A stretch of 64,000 nucleotides of DNA from Oscillospiraceae bacterium (GCA_015066115.1 SVOZ01000001.1:124001-188000); one strand, 5' to 3'; positions 1 to 8,546 are shown, counted from the stretch's first letter. Translations and numbers: made by a program. Notes: generated by a model from the letters alone, not told the origin.

Positions 1-1
1 A

Positions 2-1915
2 ACTCAGAGCGTTGAGGTTCAAAAAGAAGAGGTAACTGTTAATAAAGAGCTTATAGAGTTTCGTGAAAGCCGAAAGAAAAAGGTTGAAAAGTTTGTGCTT
101 TTCGGCGAGGAAGAGGAAGAAAACGATCCTGAAACAGAAAACAGTGAGCCGCAGCAGCAAGAGGTAAAGGTGCTTGAGGATTTTAATGATTATTCTGAAT
201 CCGCCGCAATAATCAAGGACCTTTCAGGAATTAAAGCAAGCCTTACCCTGCGCCTTATAGTGCTTTCGGCGCTGACGATTATTTCGGCATATATAGAGCT
301 TGGAAACAGATTTAATTTTCCAATGCTTGAAATGCTAAACAGGGATCTTCAGCCGCTTTCCTATCTAATAATTAGCGCTCTTGTTTTTATAGCGGCGGCT
401 GTTGTTTCGGCGCCTGCTGTTTTCGGCGGAATTGCTTCGCTTTTCAGATTTAAAGCAGATGGGGACTCGCTGCTTTCGGTGTCTGCAATAGGAAGCGCTG
501 TGCAGTATATAGCGCTGTTTGCTTCTCCGCTTTACATTTCGAGCGCAAGGAACACGGTTTTTGTTTATGGATTTATCTCTATCCTTGCAATGCTCATAAA
601 CACAATAGGAAAGCTTCTGATCGTAAAAAGGGTACGCCTTAATTTCAGGTTTGTTTCGGGCGGATATGAAAAATATGCCGTTACAATGCCCGAAAGTGAG
701 AAAATTAATGCCTTTGTAAAAGAACAGTTTGATGTTTCTTATGCAGGTGTTGCAGTTGCTAAGAAAACTGACTTTATCGGAAACTTTTTAAACTACTCTT
801 TCAGAGAAGATCTTTCCGACACGGTAAGCCGCTTTGTTTCGCCTATGCTTATCCTGGGGGCGCTTGTTTTGGCGGCCGTTAGCTTTGTGCTTATGAAGGA
901 TGTTCAGAAAGCAGCATCGACATTTGCGGCAGTAACCGCAATTTGCGCACCGGTTTCTGTAATGATTTCTGTAAACCTGCCGCTTCTCAGTGCAGTTAAA
1001 AAGCTTGTGTCAAGAGGAAGTATGATTTCGGGCCTTTCTGCCTGTAACGAGATTTACGACACAAACTCCGTGCTTATCAAATCTTCCGATCTTTTCCCCA
1101 AGGGATCTATTCAGCTTAGCGCAATAAAAACCTTTGCGGCAGGCAAAATTGATGATGTTATCCTTGATGCCGCAAGCGTTGTTATAAGAGCAGAGAGCGA
1201 TCTTTCGGATGTTTTCCTTTCGGTAATCGGCGGCAGACGCGACCTTTTGCATCCTGTAGACAGCATTGTTTATGAAGAGTCTATGGGATTGAGCGCTTGG
1301 GTTCAGTCGAAAAGGGTGCTTATCGGAAACAGAGAGCTTATAAGTAACCACGGAATAGATGTTCCCTCAAAGGATTATGAAGAAAGATATTTAAGCAGCG
1401 GAATGGATATGGTATATCTCGCAGAGTCGGGAGAACTTGCTGCGGTTTTCCTTATTCAGTATAAACCCGGCAAACAGATCAAAAAGGCAATGAAGGCTCT
1501 GAGAAATCTCTCAATAGGCGTTGTTGCCGTTTCTACCGACCCCAATATAAATGCTCAAAAAATCGCCAAGATTTTCGATGTTGAAGAAAGCATGATAAAA
1601 ACTGTTCCTGCCGATAAGCAGGGTGAAACAGAAAGAGTTATGCGTCAGAGCAGCAGGGAAGATGTGGGGGTCGCAAGCATCTCGAGCTTTACCGCCTTTG
1701 TGCAGACTATTTTTGCCGCTATAAAGCTTAAAAGCATTGCGGCACTTGCTGTTTCTCTTCAAACAGCAGGCGCAATTCTCGGCTTTGCAATTATGGCATT
1801 CTTCACGCTTATGTCGGGAAGCATAAGCATTTCTATTGAGGCGATCTTGCTGTATCAGCTCTTCTGGCTTATGGTTGTAATAATTATTCCTGCCTTCAGA
1901 AAGGTTAAAATTTAA
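2..1915 (+). CDS. P-type ATPase-like membrane protein, catalytically degenerate (5'-partial)
   Basis: Reading frame is open back to nt 2 (TQSVEVQKEEVTVNKELIEFRESRKKKVEKFVLFGEEE...), so the gene starts before the window. Heavy-metal P-type ATPase-like layout: 'AICAPVSVMISVNLPLLSAVKKLVSRG...VLIKSSDLFPKG', 'VLIGNRELISNHGIDV', 'IGVVAVSTDPNINAQKIAKIFDV', C-terminal TM helices; signature motifs are substituted. Confidence 0.7.
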   Translation, partial: TQSVEVQKEEVTVNKELIEFRESRKKKVEKFVLFGEEEEENDPETENSEPQQQEVKVLEDFNDYSESAAIIKDLSGIKASLTLRLIVLSALTIISAYIELGNRFNFPMLEMLNRDLQPLSYLIISALVFIAAAVVSAPAVFGGIASLFRFKADGDSLLSVSAIGSAVQYIALFASPLYISSARNTVFVYGFISILAMLINTIGKLLIVKRVRLNFRFVSGGYEKYAVTMPESEKINAFVKEQFDVSYAGVAVAKKTDFIGNFLNYSFREDLSDTVSRFVSPMLILGALVLAAVSFVLMKDVQKAASTFAAVTAICAPVSVMISVNLPLLSAVKKLVSRGSMISGLSACNEIYDTNSVLIKSSDLFPKGSIQLSAIKTFAAGKIDDVILDAASVVIRAESDLSDVFLSVIGGRRDLLHPVDSIVYEESMGLSAWVQSKRVLIGNRELISNHGIDVPSKDYEERYLSSGMDMVYLAESGELAAVFLIQYKPGKQIKKAMKALRNLSIGVVAVSTDPNINAQKIAKIFDVEESMIKTVPADKQGETERVMRQSSREDVGVASISSFTAFVQTIFAAIKLKSIAALAVSLQTAGAILGFAIMAFFTLMSGSISISIEAILLYQLFWLMVVIIIPAFRKVKI

Positions 1916-1926
1916 ATAACATTTTT

Positions 1927-1965
1927 TACCCTGTCGGTTCATATAATCGACAGGGTAATTTTTTT
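1927..1965 (+). terminator. Rho-independent terminator
   Basis: taccctgtcg/cgacagggta stem followed by a T-rich tract, directly after the first CDS. Confidence 0.8.
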
Positions 1966-2092
1966 ATTTTTGTATGAAATTTTTATTGAAATTAATATAA
2001 ATGTATAGTATAATAAAGAAAATTGCATAAAAAAATTAAACTTTTTTGGCTTTTTTTATTTATTATTTTCAAATTAAGGAGCGTAGATAGCA

Positions 2093-4159
2093 ATGAAACA
2101 GTATCCAATCGACAAAATAAGAAACGTAGCCCTAACAGGTCACGGTGGAAGCGGAAAGACCACTTTTGCCGAGGCATTATTATACATAGCAGGTGCTACC
2201 GACCGTTTTGGCAAAATTTCAGACGGAAACACAGTTTTTGATTTTGACCCCGAAGAAATTAAGAGAAAGACTTCTGTTTCGTCAGCGGCTGCTCCTTATG
2301 AGTGGAAGGATTATAAGGTTAATTTAATAGACTCACCCGGTGCTTTTGACTTTGAAGGCGGTCTTATTGAGGCTGTTACTGCAAGTGACACCGTTGTTAT
2401 TGAGCTTTCGGGTAAATCGGGTGTAACTGTTGGTGCACAGCGCGCCTGGGATCTTGCAAAGGCTCAGAAAAAGGCAAGGATGTTCTTTATTTCTAAGCTT
2501 GACCGCGAAAGCGCAAACTTCCAAAAGGTTTTCAATGAGCTTCGCGAGCTTTACGGACATTGTGTTTGCCCTGTTGTTATTCCTCATGGCAAGGAAGGCC
2601 ACGTTGAGTGCTATATAGATATCGCAAGAAATAAGGCATACACCTATGATGAAAGCGGAAAAGAAACAGAGGTTGCCATTCCGCAGGATGATTTTCTTAA
2701 TAAGGCACATGTACTGCTTACAGAAGCAGTTGCTGAAAGTGACGAAGAATTATTTGAAAAATATTTGGCCGGAGAAACCTTTACCGAGCAGGAGATCATA
2801 AAAGGTCTTCGAGCAGGCGTTTGCGATGGAAGCATCGCTCCCGTGCTTTGCGGAAGCGCTCTGTTCCTTGCGGCTGTTGAGCGTTTTCTCTATGCTATTA
2901 ACGATTATGCGCCTTCTCCTGCAGATAATGTCAGCGTTGCTTTTGATAAAGAAGGCCAAAAGGTCGAAGTTAAATGTGACGAGAGCGAACCCGCAATGCT
3001 TCAGGTGTTTAAAACTGTTGCAGACCCGTTTGTTGGTAAGCTTTCTTATTTCAAAGTGCTTTCGGGCAAGATCGACTCTGATACGAGCCTTTTAAATGCG
3101 TCAAACGGACAGCAGGAAAAGATAGGTAAGCTTGTAATCATAAAGGGTAAAAAGCAAGAGGATGTTAAATCTATCAGCGCAGGTGATATAGGCGCTGTTG
3201 CTAAACTTGCAACAACCGTAACAGGAGATTGCCTCTGCGCTCCCTCAAGAGTGCTCAAATGTGCGCCCCTGCCTTTCCCGCGTCCGACTCTTATGCAGGC
3301 AGTTGTTCCTAAAAATAAAGGTGATGAGGGCAAGATCTCTCAGAATATCCAAAGGCTCAGAGAAGAGGATCCCACCCTCGACTTTGCAGTTAACCCCGAA
3401 ACCAGACAGCAGGTTATTTCAGGCCTTGGTGAACAGCACCTTGATGTTGTTGTTTCTAAGCTTAAATCTAAGTTTGGTCTTGAAGTAAATCTTGAAAAGG
3501 CCCGTGTGCCTTACCGCGAGACAATTAAGAAAAAGGTAAAGGTTCAGGGTAAATATAAAAAGCAGTCGGGCGGACACGGCCAGTATGGCGATGTTTGGGT
3601 CGAGTTTGAGCCCTGCGATAGCGACGATATGATCTTTGAAGAAAAGGTGTTCGGCGGAGCTGTTCCTAAAAACTTCTTCCCGGCAGTTGAAAAGGGACTC
3701 CGCGATAGTATGGATAAGGGCTTTTTGGCAGGCTATCCTATGGTTGGCGTTAAGGCAACATTGGTTGACGGATCTTACCATCCCGTTGACTCCTCTGAAA
3801 TGTCCTTTAAGCTTGCCGCCAATGTAGCATTTAAAAATGCTATGGCAGATGCATCACCCGTGCTCCTTGAACCCATCGTTAAGCTCACGGCAAACGTTCC
3901 CGAAGCCAACACAGGCGATATCTTAGGCGATCTTAATAAGCGCCGCGGCAGAGTTTTGGGAATGAATCCTGCAGGCAAGGGAATGAGTACAGTTGAGGCT
4001 GAGGTTCCAATGTCCGAGATCGGCGATTTTACAACAGTCCTGCGTTCTATGACTCAGGGAAGAGGCAGCTTTGAGACCGCTTTTGAGCGCTACGAACAGC
4101 TTCCTACAGCTCTTGAGGAAAAGGTTATTGCAGATAACAAGGCTAATATGAGTGAATAA
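2093..4159 (+). CDS. Elongation factor G-like GTPase (EF-G2-type paralog)
   Basis: P-loop GHGGSGKT, G3 DSPGAFDF, SKLDRE in place of NKMDR, full EF-G domain layout including C-terminal 'VPMSEIGDFTTVLRSMTQGRGSFETAFERYEQLP'. Confidence 0.9.
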   Translation: MKQYPIDKIRNVALTGHGGSGKTTFAEALLYIAGATDRFGKISDGNTVFDFDPEEIKRKTSVSSAAAPYEWKDYKVNLIDSPGAFDFEGGLIEAVTASDTVVIELSGKSGVTVGAQRAWDLAKAQKKARMFFISKLDRESANFQKVFNELRELYGHCVCPVVIPHGKEGHVECYIDIARNKAYTYDESGKETEVAIPQDDFLNKAHVLLTEAVAESDEELFEKYLAGETFTEQEIIKGLRAGVCDGSIAPVLCGSALFLAAVERFLYAINDYAPSPADNVSVAFDKEGQKVEVKCDESEPAMLQVFKTVADPFVGKLSYFKVLSGKIDSDTSLLNASNGQQEKIGKLVIIKGKKQEDVKSISAGDIGAVAKLATTVTGDCLCAPSRVLKCAPLPFPRPTLMQAVVPKNKGDEGKISQNIQRLREEDPTLDFAVNPETRQQVISGLGEQHLDVVVSKLKSKFGLEVNLEKARVPYRETIKKKVKVQGKYKKQSGGHGQYGDVWVEFEPCDSDDMIFEEKVFGGAVPKNFFPAVEKGLRDSMDKGFLAGYPMVGVKATLVDGSYHPVDSSEMSFKLAANVAFKNAMADASPVLLEPIVKLTANVPEANTGDILGDLNKRRGRVLGMNPAGKGMSTVEAEVPMSEIGDFTTVLRSMTQGRGSFETAFERYEQLPTALEEKVIADNKANMSE

Positions 4160-4162
4160 CTT

Positions 4163-4196
4163 AAAAAAGCGGCGGAATTGTTTCCGCCGCTTTTTT
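4163..4196 (+). terminator. Rho-independent terminator
   Basis: aaaaaagcggcgga/tccgccgctttttt. Confidence 0.8.
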
Positions 4197-4264
4197 GTGT
4201 TGTGTAATCAACCACCAGCAATGCTGGTGGCACCAAAAAGCTTTAGCTATGAGTAGAAAAAATA

Positions 4265-4324
4265 TCCTCCTTTGTCTAAAATAGAAATGGGTTTGCCAAC
4301 CACAACAAAAAAGACAAAGGAGGA
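4265..4324 (+). promoter_or_regulatory. Hairpin sequestering the tnpA Shine-Dalgarno sequence
   Basis: Perfect 13-bp inverted repeat tcctcctttgtct (4265-4277) / agacaaaggagga (4312-4324); the right arm contains AAGGAGGA upstream of GTG 4333. Confidence 0.75.
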
Positions 4325-4332
4325 ATCAAGTC

Positions 4333-4799
4333 GTGAAACTTGACACAGAAAGTTTAGCACATACGAAGTGGAATTGCAAATATCATATAGTATTTGCACC
4401 AAAATATCGCAGACAGGTGATATACGGAAAGATAAATCAGATATAGGGATAATGTTGAGAAAGCTATGTGAATACAAACAGGTGGAAATAATAGAGGCAG
4501 AAGCCTGTAAAGATCACATACATATGCTTGTATCAATACCGCCCAAGTATAGTGTATCACAAATAATGGGATATTTAAAAGGGAAAAGTAGTCTAATGAT
4601 ATTTGAGAAGTACGCAAATATGAAGTATAAATATGGAAACAGACATTTCTGGTGCAGAGGATATTATGTAGATACAGTGGGGCGCAATAAAAAAGTAATA
4701 GCAGAATACATAAGAAATCAACTGCAAGAAGATGTAGCAAGTGATCAACTATCATTCAAGGAGTACATAGACCCGTTTACGGGTCAGCAGGTAAAATAA
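4333..4799 (+). pseudogene. tnpA: IS200-type transposase (tnpA), single-base frameshift
   Basis: GTG 4333 frame reads VKLDTESLAHTKWNCKYHIVFAPKYRRQVIYGKI then hits a stop; the +1-shifted frame continues KSDIGIMLRKLCEYKQVEIIEAEACKDHIHMLVSIPPKYSVSQIMGYLKGKSSLMIFEKYANMKYKYGNRHFWCRGYYVDTVGRN... Break lies at the A run near 4434-4436. Confidence 0.85.
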
Positions 4800-5011
4800 G
4801 GCAAATAAAAAGCCCCTTTAGGGGCTGCCGGTGAAAGAGTTGCGGTTGGCAAACCTTTCGACGAGCCTATAGGCTCGGCCGGCCTTATGCCCTAAGGGGG
4901 CAGTGCATACTACCGGCGCGGCCGGTAGTTATGATTTTTTGCCTACGTAGTGTTTACAAAGGCTTATGTTTTGTGTTATAATTATTACATATTTGAAAAT
5001 TGAGGAGAAAA

Positions 5012-6931
5012 ATGATTATGAGAGGAATGGGAGGATTCGGGCCGCAATATGAGCGGGTTAAAAAGCCTCAGGGAATAGGAGATGTTCCGCGCTATTTAAA
5101 GGAACTTATTGGCGGCTTTTTCGTCCGTTATGGATATATAGTAAAGCTTGTCTGGAGATCGGGACCGTGGATTTTGTTTTTGCTTTCGGCTATTGCGATA
5201 GTCAGAGGTGTGCTTCCTGTTTTGGGTTCGATTATTTCTAAAAATATTCTCAATCAGCTTCAAGATGTTATTAAGATTGGTGCTGTATCTGAGGCTGATT
5301 TCTTTAGCTCTGGAATAATGTTTTTGCTTATTTTCCTTTTTGTTTATTGGGTGCTTGTAAGGGTCGTAAACTATGTAAACAGTGCGGTAAACCGTATTGC
5401 AGGAGAAAAGGTCGTCAAGCAGGTCAAGATCCAGATGATGGAAAAATCCAAACAGATCGACTTAGCTTCCTTTGATAACCCTCTATTTTACGAGAAGATG
5501 GAAAATGCAAACCGTGAGGCAGGTAACAGACCGATTTCCATTTTGTCCGAGACCTTTAGCATTGTAAGTAGCCTTATTGAGTTTACAAGCTATCTTGTAA
5601 TTTTGCTTGCCGCTCCCGCGCTTCGCTGGGCAACCTTTGTAATTCTGCTTGTGTCTATTCCTTCTGCGGTTATAAATTTTGTTTACAGAAAAAAGAACTT
5701 CCAGTATATGAGATTTCGTTCCAAGGAACGCAGACAGATGAATTACTATTCCGACACACTTGTTAATAAGGACCTTATTAAAGAGGTCAGAATGTATGAT
5801 CTTGCTGACACCTTTATCGGACACTATTCAAATGTTTTTGCAAAATATTATAAAGGCCTTCGCTCTCTTATTTTAAGCGAAAGCGCCTGGCATATTGTTG
5901 TCGGTGTCGTTTCGGGAGTTGTAAACCTTGTTTTCTATGTAATAATTGCTAAAAAGGTTTTCGTCGGCGAAATGATGATAGGTGATTACACCCTTTACAC
6001 AGGCGCAATTACCTCTATTGCCACCTGCGTAGGAACCCTTATTTCGCACTCTGCTATGATTTATGAAGGAACCCTTTTTATAGATAACCTTATGGCGTTT
6101 ATGAAAGAAAAGCAAACAGTCGTGCCGCTGAGCGATAAACCTGAAAAGGTGGTCCACAACACGGGGCATACAATTGAGTTTAAAAATGTTTGCTTTAAAT
6201 ATCCCGGAACAGAAAAATATGTTCTCAATAATATAAATCTTACAATTAAAGCAGGGCAAACTGTTGTTCTCGTTGGCCTTAACGGAGCGGGAAAAACAAC
6301 CCTGATAAAACTTTTAACAAGACTGTATGACCCAACCGAAGGAGAAATTTTGCTCGACGGCAAAAATCTCAAGGAATATGATATACATAGCCTTTACAGC
6401 ATTTTCAGCATCATCTTCCAGGATTTCGGGAAATATGCCTTTACCGTTGAAGAGAATATCCGCTTTGGAGACCTAAATAAAGAAAGAAATATTGATGATA
6501 TAAAAAATGCCGCTGTAAAGAGCTCTGCCAAGAACTATATTGATAGTCTCCCCAAAGGGTTTGACACCCCGCTTATGCGAATTTTCGAGCCCGACGGACT
6601 TGAGCTTTCTATCGGTCAGTGGCAAAAGCTTGCAATTGCCAGAGCGTTTTATTCTGATTCTGACATTCTTATTCTCGATGAGCCAACTGCGTCTCTTGAC
6701 CCGATTGCCGAGCAGGAGATATATAATCAATTTGATGAACTCAGGGAAAATAAAACGACTGTTTTTGTTTCTCATAGGCTTTCAAGTGCAACCGTTGCGG
6801 ATCAGATAATAGTTCTTGAAAACGGATGTGTGATTGAAAACGGAACTCACGATGAGCTTATGAGCCTCGGCGGAAAGTATCATAAGCTTTTCTCGACACA
6901 GGCGAAACGATATATTTCACAGAAAAACTAA
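5012..6931 (+). CDS. ABC transporter half-transporter (permease + ATP-binding)
   Basis: TM domain then Walker A GLNGAGKTT, ABC signature LSIGQWQKLAIARA, Walker B ILILDEPTASLDP. ATG 5012 has a GAGGAG SD, so the listed upstream TTG start is less likely. Confidence 0.88.
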   Translation: MIMRGMGGFGPQYERVKKPQGIGDVPRYLKELIGGFFVRYGYIVKLVWRSGPWILFLLSAIAIVRGVLPVLGSIISKNILNQLQDVIKIGAVSEADFFSSGIMFLLIFLFVYWVLVRVVNYVNSAVNRIAGEKVVKQVKIQMMEKSKQIDLASFDNPLFYEKMENANREAGNRPISILSETFSIVSSLIEFTSYLVILLAAPALRWATFVILLVSIPSAVINFVYRKKNFQYMRFRSKERRQMNYYSDTLVNKDLIKEVRMYDLADTFIGHYSNVFAKYYKGLRSLILSESAWHIVVGVVSGVVNLVFYVIIAKKVFVGEMMIGDYTLYTGAITSIATCVGTLISHSAMIYEGTLFIDNLMAFMKEKQTVVPLSDKPEKVVHNTGHTIEFKNVCFKYPGTEKYVLNNINLTIKAGQTVVLVGLNGAGKTTLIKLLTRLYDPTEGEILLDGKNLKEYDIHSLYSIFSIIFQDFGKYAFTVEENIRFGDLNKERNIDDIKNAAVKSSAKNYIDSLPKGFDTPLMRIFEPDGLELSIGQWQKLAIARAFYSDSDILILDEPTASLDPIAEQEIYNQFDELRENKTTVFVSHRLSSATVADQIIVLENGCVIENGTHDELMSLGGKYHKLFSTQAKRYISQKN

Positions 6932-6948
6932 TAAGTTTGGTGATTAAA

Positions 6949-8109
6949 ATGAATAAAAAGCCGAAAAAATATAAGATTTACAGCGTCCGCAGGGTAAATA
7001 GAACCCTGCTGACTTCTGTTGTTTTGTCCGTTATAGCCTGCGCGCTTGCCCTGGTGCTTCTTTTTGTGCTCGTTCTCGGCCCAAATGATAAAACATCGTC
7101 GGGCGGCTCGTCATCTGCTATGGCGGTGTCTGAGGTTTCAAGTGCGGTGGCGCAGTCTGAGGTAGAAACCTCGTCGATTGCGCAAACAAGTAGCCAGGCT
7201 TCAACATCTTCAAAAACTATGGCAACATCTTCGGCGTCTTCAAAAACTAATGAGACTTCAAAGGTAGCTTCTGTGGCCACGGGAAACAAAAACAATTACG
7301 GGCTTCCTTTTGATGTTTATGCCGAGGCTAAAGAGTGGACCTATGTGGTGGATAAAAGCAAACCTGTTCCTCTTCAGCCCTGCGTTGATAACAGCTTCTT
7401 TACAGATGCGATGTTTGTTGGTGACTCAATAACAACCGGAATTGACCTTTATAACATAGTAAGCAATGTTCCTGTAGTGGCTTACACGGGAATAAACTCA
7501 AACACCATTTTAACCCGTGAGGTTATAAAAACCTCGTCCGGAAAGGTTACATTTTTGCAGGCAATGAAAAAATACAACCCCAAACATATCTATATTATGC
7601 TTGGAATTAACGGAATTGCGTTTCAGTCTAAGGATAAGTTTATAAGCGGTTATTCCAAATTTGTTGATGAGGTAAAGAAACAGCACCCCAATGCTGTGAT
7701 CTATCTACAATCCATTCTTCCTGTTACGGCAAAAAAGCAAAGCAACGATAGTCGATTTGCTAACTCAAAAATAAACACATATAATGCGGCCATAGCCCAG
7801 CTTGCCAAAGATAAAGGTGTTTATTATCTGAATGTGGCAGAATCCTTTAAGGATGCAAACGGAAACCTGCCTTCTGCCGCATCAAGTGACGGAATACATT
7901 TCGGAACAGGGTATTACAGACGCTGGATAGAATATCTTAAAAGACACACGGTTTATACCGGTAAAATACCTACGGCAACCTCTTCCAAGGCGCCAACAAG
8001 CAGTGCCGCGGCAGGCAGCAGCGCTCCAACAAGCAGCGCGGCAGAATCATCCTCGTCGCAGGCTACAACAAGTGTTTCGGTCTCTTCAGAGCAAACAACT
8101 TCTCAGTAA
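6949..8109 (+). CDS. Membrane-anchored SGNH/GDSL-type hydrolase with Ser/Thr/Ala-rich linker and tail
   Basis: N-terminal TM helix; block I FVGDSITTGI, LGINGIAF, C-terminal SDGIHF; Ser-rich segments before and after the domain. Confidence 0.75.
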   Translation: MNKKPKKYKIYSVRRVNRTLLTSVVLSVIACALALVLLFVLVLGPNDKTSSGGSSSAMAVSEVSSAVAQSEVETSSIAQTSSQASTSSKTMATSSASSKTNETSKVASVATGNKNNYGLPFDVYAEAKEWTYVVDKSKPVPLQPCVDNSFFTDAMFVGDSITTGIDLYNIVSNVPVVAYTGINSNTILTREVIKTSSGKVTFLQAMKKYNPKHIYIMLGINGIAFQSKDKFISGYSKFVDEVKKQHPNAVIYLQSILPVTAKKQSNDSRFANSKINTYNAAIAQLAKDKGVYYLNVAESFKDANGNLPSAASSDGIHFGTGYYRRWIEYLKRHTVYTGKIPTATSSKAPTSSAAAGSSAPTSSAAESSSSQATTSVSVSSEQTTSQ

Positions 8110-8116
8110 ATAAAAA

Positions 8117-8153
8117 ATAAGCCCTCTGCCTTTAAGCAGAGGGCTTATTTTTT
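8117..8153. terminator. Bidirectional Rho-independent terminator
   Basis: aataagccctctgc/gcagagggcttatt between convergent genes. Confidence 0.75.
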
Positions 8154-8161
8154 AAGCTAAA

Positions 8162-8278
8162 TTAGCTGCAGGAGCAGCCACATCCGTTATTGTCGTTACC
8201 GCAGCAGCAAACAAGGATGATGATGAGAAGAATGATCCAGGTGCAGTTGCCGTTACCGAAGAAGTTGTTTCCACACAT
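8162..8278 (-). CDS. Small Cys-rich membrane miniprotein (38 aa), putative sporulation-associated
   Basis: Reverse strand ATG with strong SD (aaaaaaggaggaaacgcacATG): MCGNNFFGNGNCTWIILLIIILVCCCGNDNNGCGCSCS*. Below the length cut-off of the supplied ORF track. Confidence 0.65.
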   Translation of the reverse strand: MCGNNFFGNGNCTWIILLIIILVCCCGNDNNGCGCSCS

Positions 8279-8308
8279 GTGCGTTTCCTCCTTTTTTAGA
8301 TTTCATCA

Positions 8309-8336
8309 TATACTATGAGATTTGTGGGAAAATGGT
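8309..8336 (-). promoter_or_regulatory. Putative sigma-K-like promoter for the 38-aa miniprotein
   Basis: Reverse strand ACC - 16 nt - CATAGTATA, matching the -35 AC / -10 CATANNNTA pattern. Confidence 0.4.
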
Positions 8337-8469
8337 TACACATATGTTTTTAAAACAAATCAACCTATAAAATCTAAAGCAAAATCAAGAAAAAGTTAGA
8401 AAATGTAAGATATTTTAAATTATTTGAATTTATTTGGGAAATTTGGGGGTAATTATAATAATTATAAAG

Positions 8470-8486
8470 TTTGACTTTCTTTGACT
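8470..8486. promoter_or_regulatory. CtsR operator (heptad direct repeat)
   Basis: tttgact-ttc-tttgact (reverse complement AGTCAAA-GAA-AGTCAAA), matching the CtsR consensus RGTCAAA-NAN-RGTCAAA, upstream of ctsR. Confidence 0.85.
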
Positions 8487-8546
8487 TTGTGATAAAATGG
8501 TAATAAAGATAAAGGTAAAAGAAAGTCTAAAAAGGGATGATAAAGC

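Larger units (their letters stand above)
4205..4935 (+). mobile_element. IS200/IS605-family (IS200-type) insertion element; boundaries approximate
   Basis: IS200-like TnpA coding region flanked by a left-end hairpin CCACCAGC-AAT-GCTGGTGG (4211-4229) and a right-end hairpin CTACCGGC-GCG-GCCGGTAG (4910-4928); further hairpins in the 3' region. Confidence 0.8.

Noticed and set aside
1010-1942. Reverse-strand ORFs of 113 and 143 aa inside the first gene, and similar antisense ORFs elsewhere (e.g. 58096..58764, 32368..32886)
   Set aside because: Overlap strongly supported genes on the other strand, have no recognisable family pattern and no convincing SD/promoter.
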